Source: Bacteroidales bacterium
Lineage (GTDB): Bacteria; Bacteroidota; Bacteroidia; Bacteroidales; FEN-979
Length of the DNA stretch: 5,410 nucleotides
Assembly: GCA_016926765.1 (NCBI GenBank)
Contig: JAFGNY010000403.1
Location: forward strand, 1 to 5,410
Direction: 5' to 3'
The translations under genes and the position numbers were made by a program. Within the stretch, counting starts at the first letter, position 1, and every line of letters starts with the position of its first letter. Below are positions 5,352 through 5,410 of this stretch, piece after piece. The notes beneath the pieces are model-generated. The model was given only the letters and a program-made list of their open reading frames with translations. It did no database searches and was not told the origin of the DNA.

Positions 5352-5410
5352 TTGTTATCCCTATTATCCTTTCCCTCCTGTTTATTTATTGGGTCAATGA
5401 ATCAATCTTA

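Noticed and set aside
5353..5363. TGTTATCCCTA, 11 bases shared with the I-SceI homing endonuclease site
   Set aside because: Only part of the 18-bp site matches and there is no intron, intein or endonuclease gene nearby; it is most likely chance in pyrimidine-rich DNA.
5398..5410. ATG at 5398 as the start of another gene
   Set aside because: Only four codons are visible before the window ends and no -7 box precedes it, so it cannot be supported.

Overview
The window looks like chromosomal DNA from a Bacteroidota (Bacteroidetes) bacterium, probably of the Bacteroidales/Marinilabiliales sort. The reasons are: TAnnTTTG-type -7 boxes in front of the genes, in some cases with a TTG/TTTG about 19-20 bp upstream; start codons without convincing Shine-Dalgarno sequences; a lipoprotein whose mature end begins Cys-Lys-Lys-Asp-Asp; and a membrane-anchored SRPBCC/GyrI-like fusion. 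The genus cannot be fixed from the sequence. No IS element, CRISPR array, tRNA or rRNA is visible.

Layout. Four genes lie on the minus strand. In their transcription order they are: an unrecognised 381-residue, possibly regulatory protein (3793-2648); an extended short-chain dehydrogenase/reductase of the 3-beta-HSD/dihydroflavonol-reductase type (2604-1612); a membrane steroid 5-alpha-reductase family enzyme (1602-841); and a probable surface lipoprotein that runs off the left edge (752-1). Two genes lie on the plus strand: an unrecognised 71-residue basic protein (3986-4201) and a membrane-anchored SRPBCC plus GyrI-like protein (4266-5267). A hairpin terminator candidate and about 60 bp of pyrimidine-rich DNA end the window.

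How the parts may work together. The SDR and the 5-alpha-reductase homologue are separated by only 9 bp, share a promoter and are followed by a terminator-like hairpin, so they form a two-gene transcription unit. The reductase keeps the residues that bind NADPH and the 3-keto group in human SRD5A2. The pair could therefore reduce a 3-oxo-delta-4 steroid to a 5-alpha, 3-hydroxy product, a chemistry known from some gut Bacteroidota; another enone lipid is possible. The 381-residue protein lies directly upstream and may regulate the unit. Its promoter faces a 192-bp divergent intergenic region holding a 42-bp dyad built from TTAAG repeats. A second copy of that dyad's central 10-bp palindrome sits just before the 71-residue ORF. 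This arrangement suggests a divergent, autoregulated control region and is the least explained structure in the window.
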